A model generated the notes under the pieces. It was not told the DNA's origin and did no database searches. It worked only from the letters and a program-made list of their open reading frames with translations. From NCBI GenBank assembly GCA_031254535.1, contig JAIRUG010000068.1, positions 1-5,194 on the forward strand: a stretch of DNA of 5,194 bases. The letters are read 5' to 3'. Positions 4,943-5,194 of the stretch are shown here, one piece after another. The translations under genes were made by a program, and so were the position numbers. The stretch's first letter is position 1; each line of letters begins with the position of its first letter. The DNA comes from Rickettsia sp. GTDB taxonomy: Bacteria; Pseudomonadota; Alphaproteobacteria; Rickettsiales; Rickettsiaceae.

Positions 4943-5041
4943 TACACTCTAACGGAAAAGCTATTTGGTGAATAGGGTGTTCCCCAGGGTGTTAATTCTC
5001 TGTAACGCCAATATTCTTTGTAAATATCGTCTATGGGACTG

Positions 5042-5069
5042 TTGAAAGAAGAGATAGGTATGGTATAAT
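5042..5069 (+). promoter_or_regulatory. promoter of the transposase gene
   Basis: TTGAAA at 5042-5047 and a perfect TATAAT at 5064-5069 are separated by 16 bases, and TGG at 5061-5063 gives an extended -10. This is the best-formed promoter in the window. The -35 hexamer lies within the presumed IS terminus, so transposase binding to the end could repress it. A 12-base A run (5071-5082) follows at the expected start of transcription. Confidence 0.6.
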
Positions 5070-5094
5070 GAAAAAAAAAAAAGAGAGTTGTAGA

Positions 5095-5194
5095 ATGTCT
5101 TCGAATCAAATGACAATGGTAAGTCTAAATCAGTTAGTTAACGCAAAGCATCAATATCGTAAATTTAAAGAATTATTTGATTTTGAAGTAGTAG
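5095..5194 (+). CDS. transposase, N-terminal fragment (IS5/IS1182-like)
   Basis: Thirty-three codons are visible before the window ends, beginning MSSNQMTMVSLNQLVNAKHQ and continuing YRKFKELFDFEVV. The pattern of a hydrophobic-S-L-x-x-L-V motif, then H-x-Y-R-K and a short helix ending in F-x-x-(V/I), is typical of the N-terminal DUF772 (InsH-type) domain of IS5/IS1182-family transposases, which cut and join DNA with a DDE catalytic domain. The catalytic domain lies outside the window. GAGAG at 5083-5087, 7 bases before the ATG, is a plausible ribosome binding site. An in-frame ATG at 5068 overlaps the -10 hexamer and cannot be used from that promoter. The exact family and whether the gene is complete are unknown. 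Confidence 0.7.
   Translation, partial: MSSNQMTMVSLNQLVNAKHQYRKFKELFDFEVV

Larger units (their letters stand above)
4510..5034. other. repeat-filled intergenic region without a supported gene
   Basis: Between the tRNA and the insertion sequence there are 525 bases in which I see no credible protein gene. It holds a weak hairpin at 4521-4539, a 23-bp repeat copy at 4583-4605, two palindromic elements (4622-4723 and 4739-4829), a reverse-oriented repeat (4824-4942), and about 90 bases (4943-5034) with no recognised feature except agggtgtt repeated at 4974-4981 and 4986-4993. A 66-codon open frame at 4737-4937 is built entirely from repeat sequence. Confidence 0.7.
5035..5194 (+). mobile_element. 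left end of an insertion sequence (IS5/IS1182-like), continues beyond window
   Basis: A transposase gene begins at 5095 and runs off the window. About 60 bases upstream is gggactgttgaaagaagag (5035-5053), which resembles the terminal inverted repeat of IS5-family elements. The right end is not in the window, so the terminus and the target duplication cannot be verified. The IS may be intact or truncated. Confidence 0.6.

Overview
The window looks like chromosomal DNA of a Rickettsia species or a close relative. The evidence is the AT-rich coding sequence, the L13 and S9 sequences, the Rickettsia-type palindromic repeats carrying gtcattgcgag / gcaatcca / ctcgcaatgac modules, and intergenic spaces that hold decayed repeats and insertion-sequence DNA. 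No database search was possible, so the genus assignment rests on recognition.

Layout. Positions 2-97 hold the 3' end of an unidentified, relatively GC-rich gene, followed at 103-202 by an intact palindromic repeat that can fold as a four-way junction. Positions 336-3046 form a tight three-gene envelope operon. It encodes a periplasmic CpoB/YbgF-like coiled-coil plus TPR protein, a membrane-anchored YfgM-like protein (probably what Rickettsia annotation calls DUF2659), and a BamB-like outer-membrane beta-propeller lipoprotein. The first gap is 6 bp and the second is 14 bp with a good ribosome binding site. The YfgM-BamB adjacency matches the arrangement in many proteobacteria and supports both calls.

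The stop codon of bamB lies at the edge of a 163-bp near-perfect palindrome (3044-3206) bounded by TA on both sides, which looks like a MITE. Behind it is the promoter and leader region of rplM-rpsI (3370-4320), the ribosomal proteins L13 and S9. From 4321 to the end there is only one clear gene, an elongator tRNA-Met (CAU) at 4433-4509. It sits between copies of a second repeat family: an inverted pair at 4350-4414 and 4824-4942, and a 23-bp direct copy at 4583-4605. Two further palindromic elements (4622-4723 and 4739-4829) fill the rest. The window ends inside the left end of an insertion sequence: a terminus-like motif near 5035, an extended -10 promoter, and the first 33 codons of an IS5/IS1182-like transposase starting at 5095.

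The genes are ordinary housekeeping and envelope genes. I found no convincing novel multi-gene system. The unusual content is the repeats: a MITE whose insertion leaves the host stop codon intact and whose ends share a motif with the neighbouring IS, cloverleaf-like palindromes, and an inverted repeat pair around a tRNA gene that may also supply its promoter.
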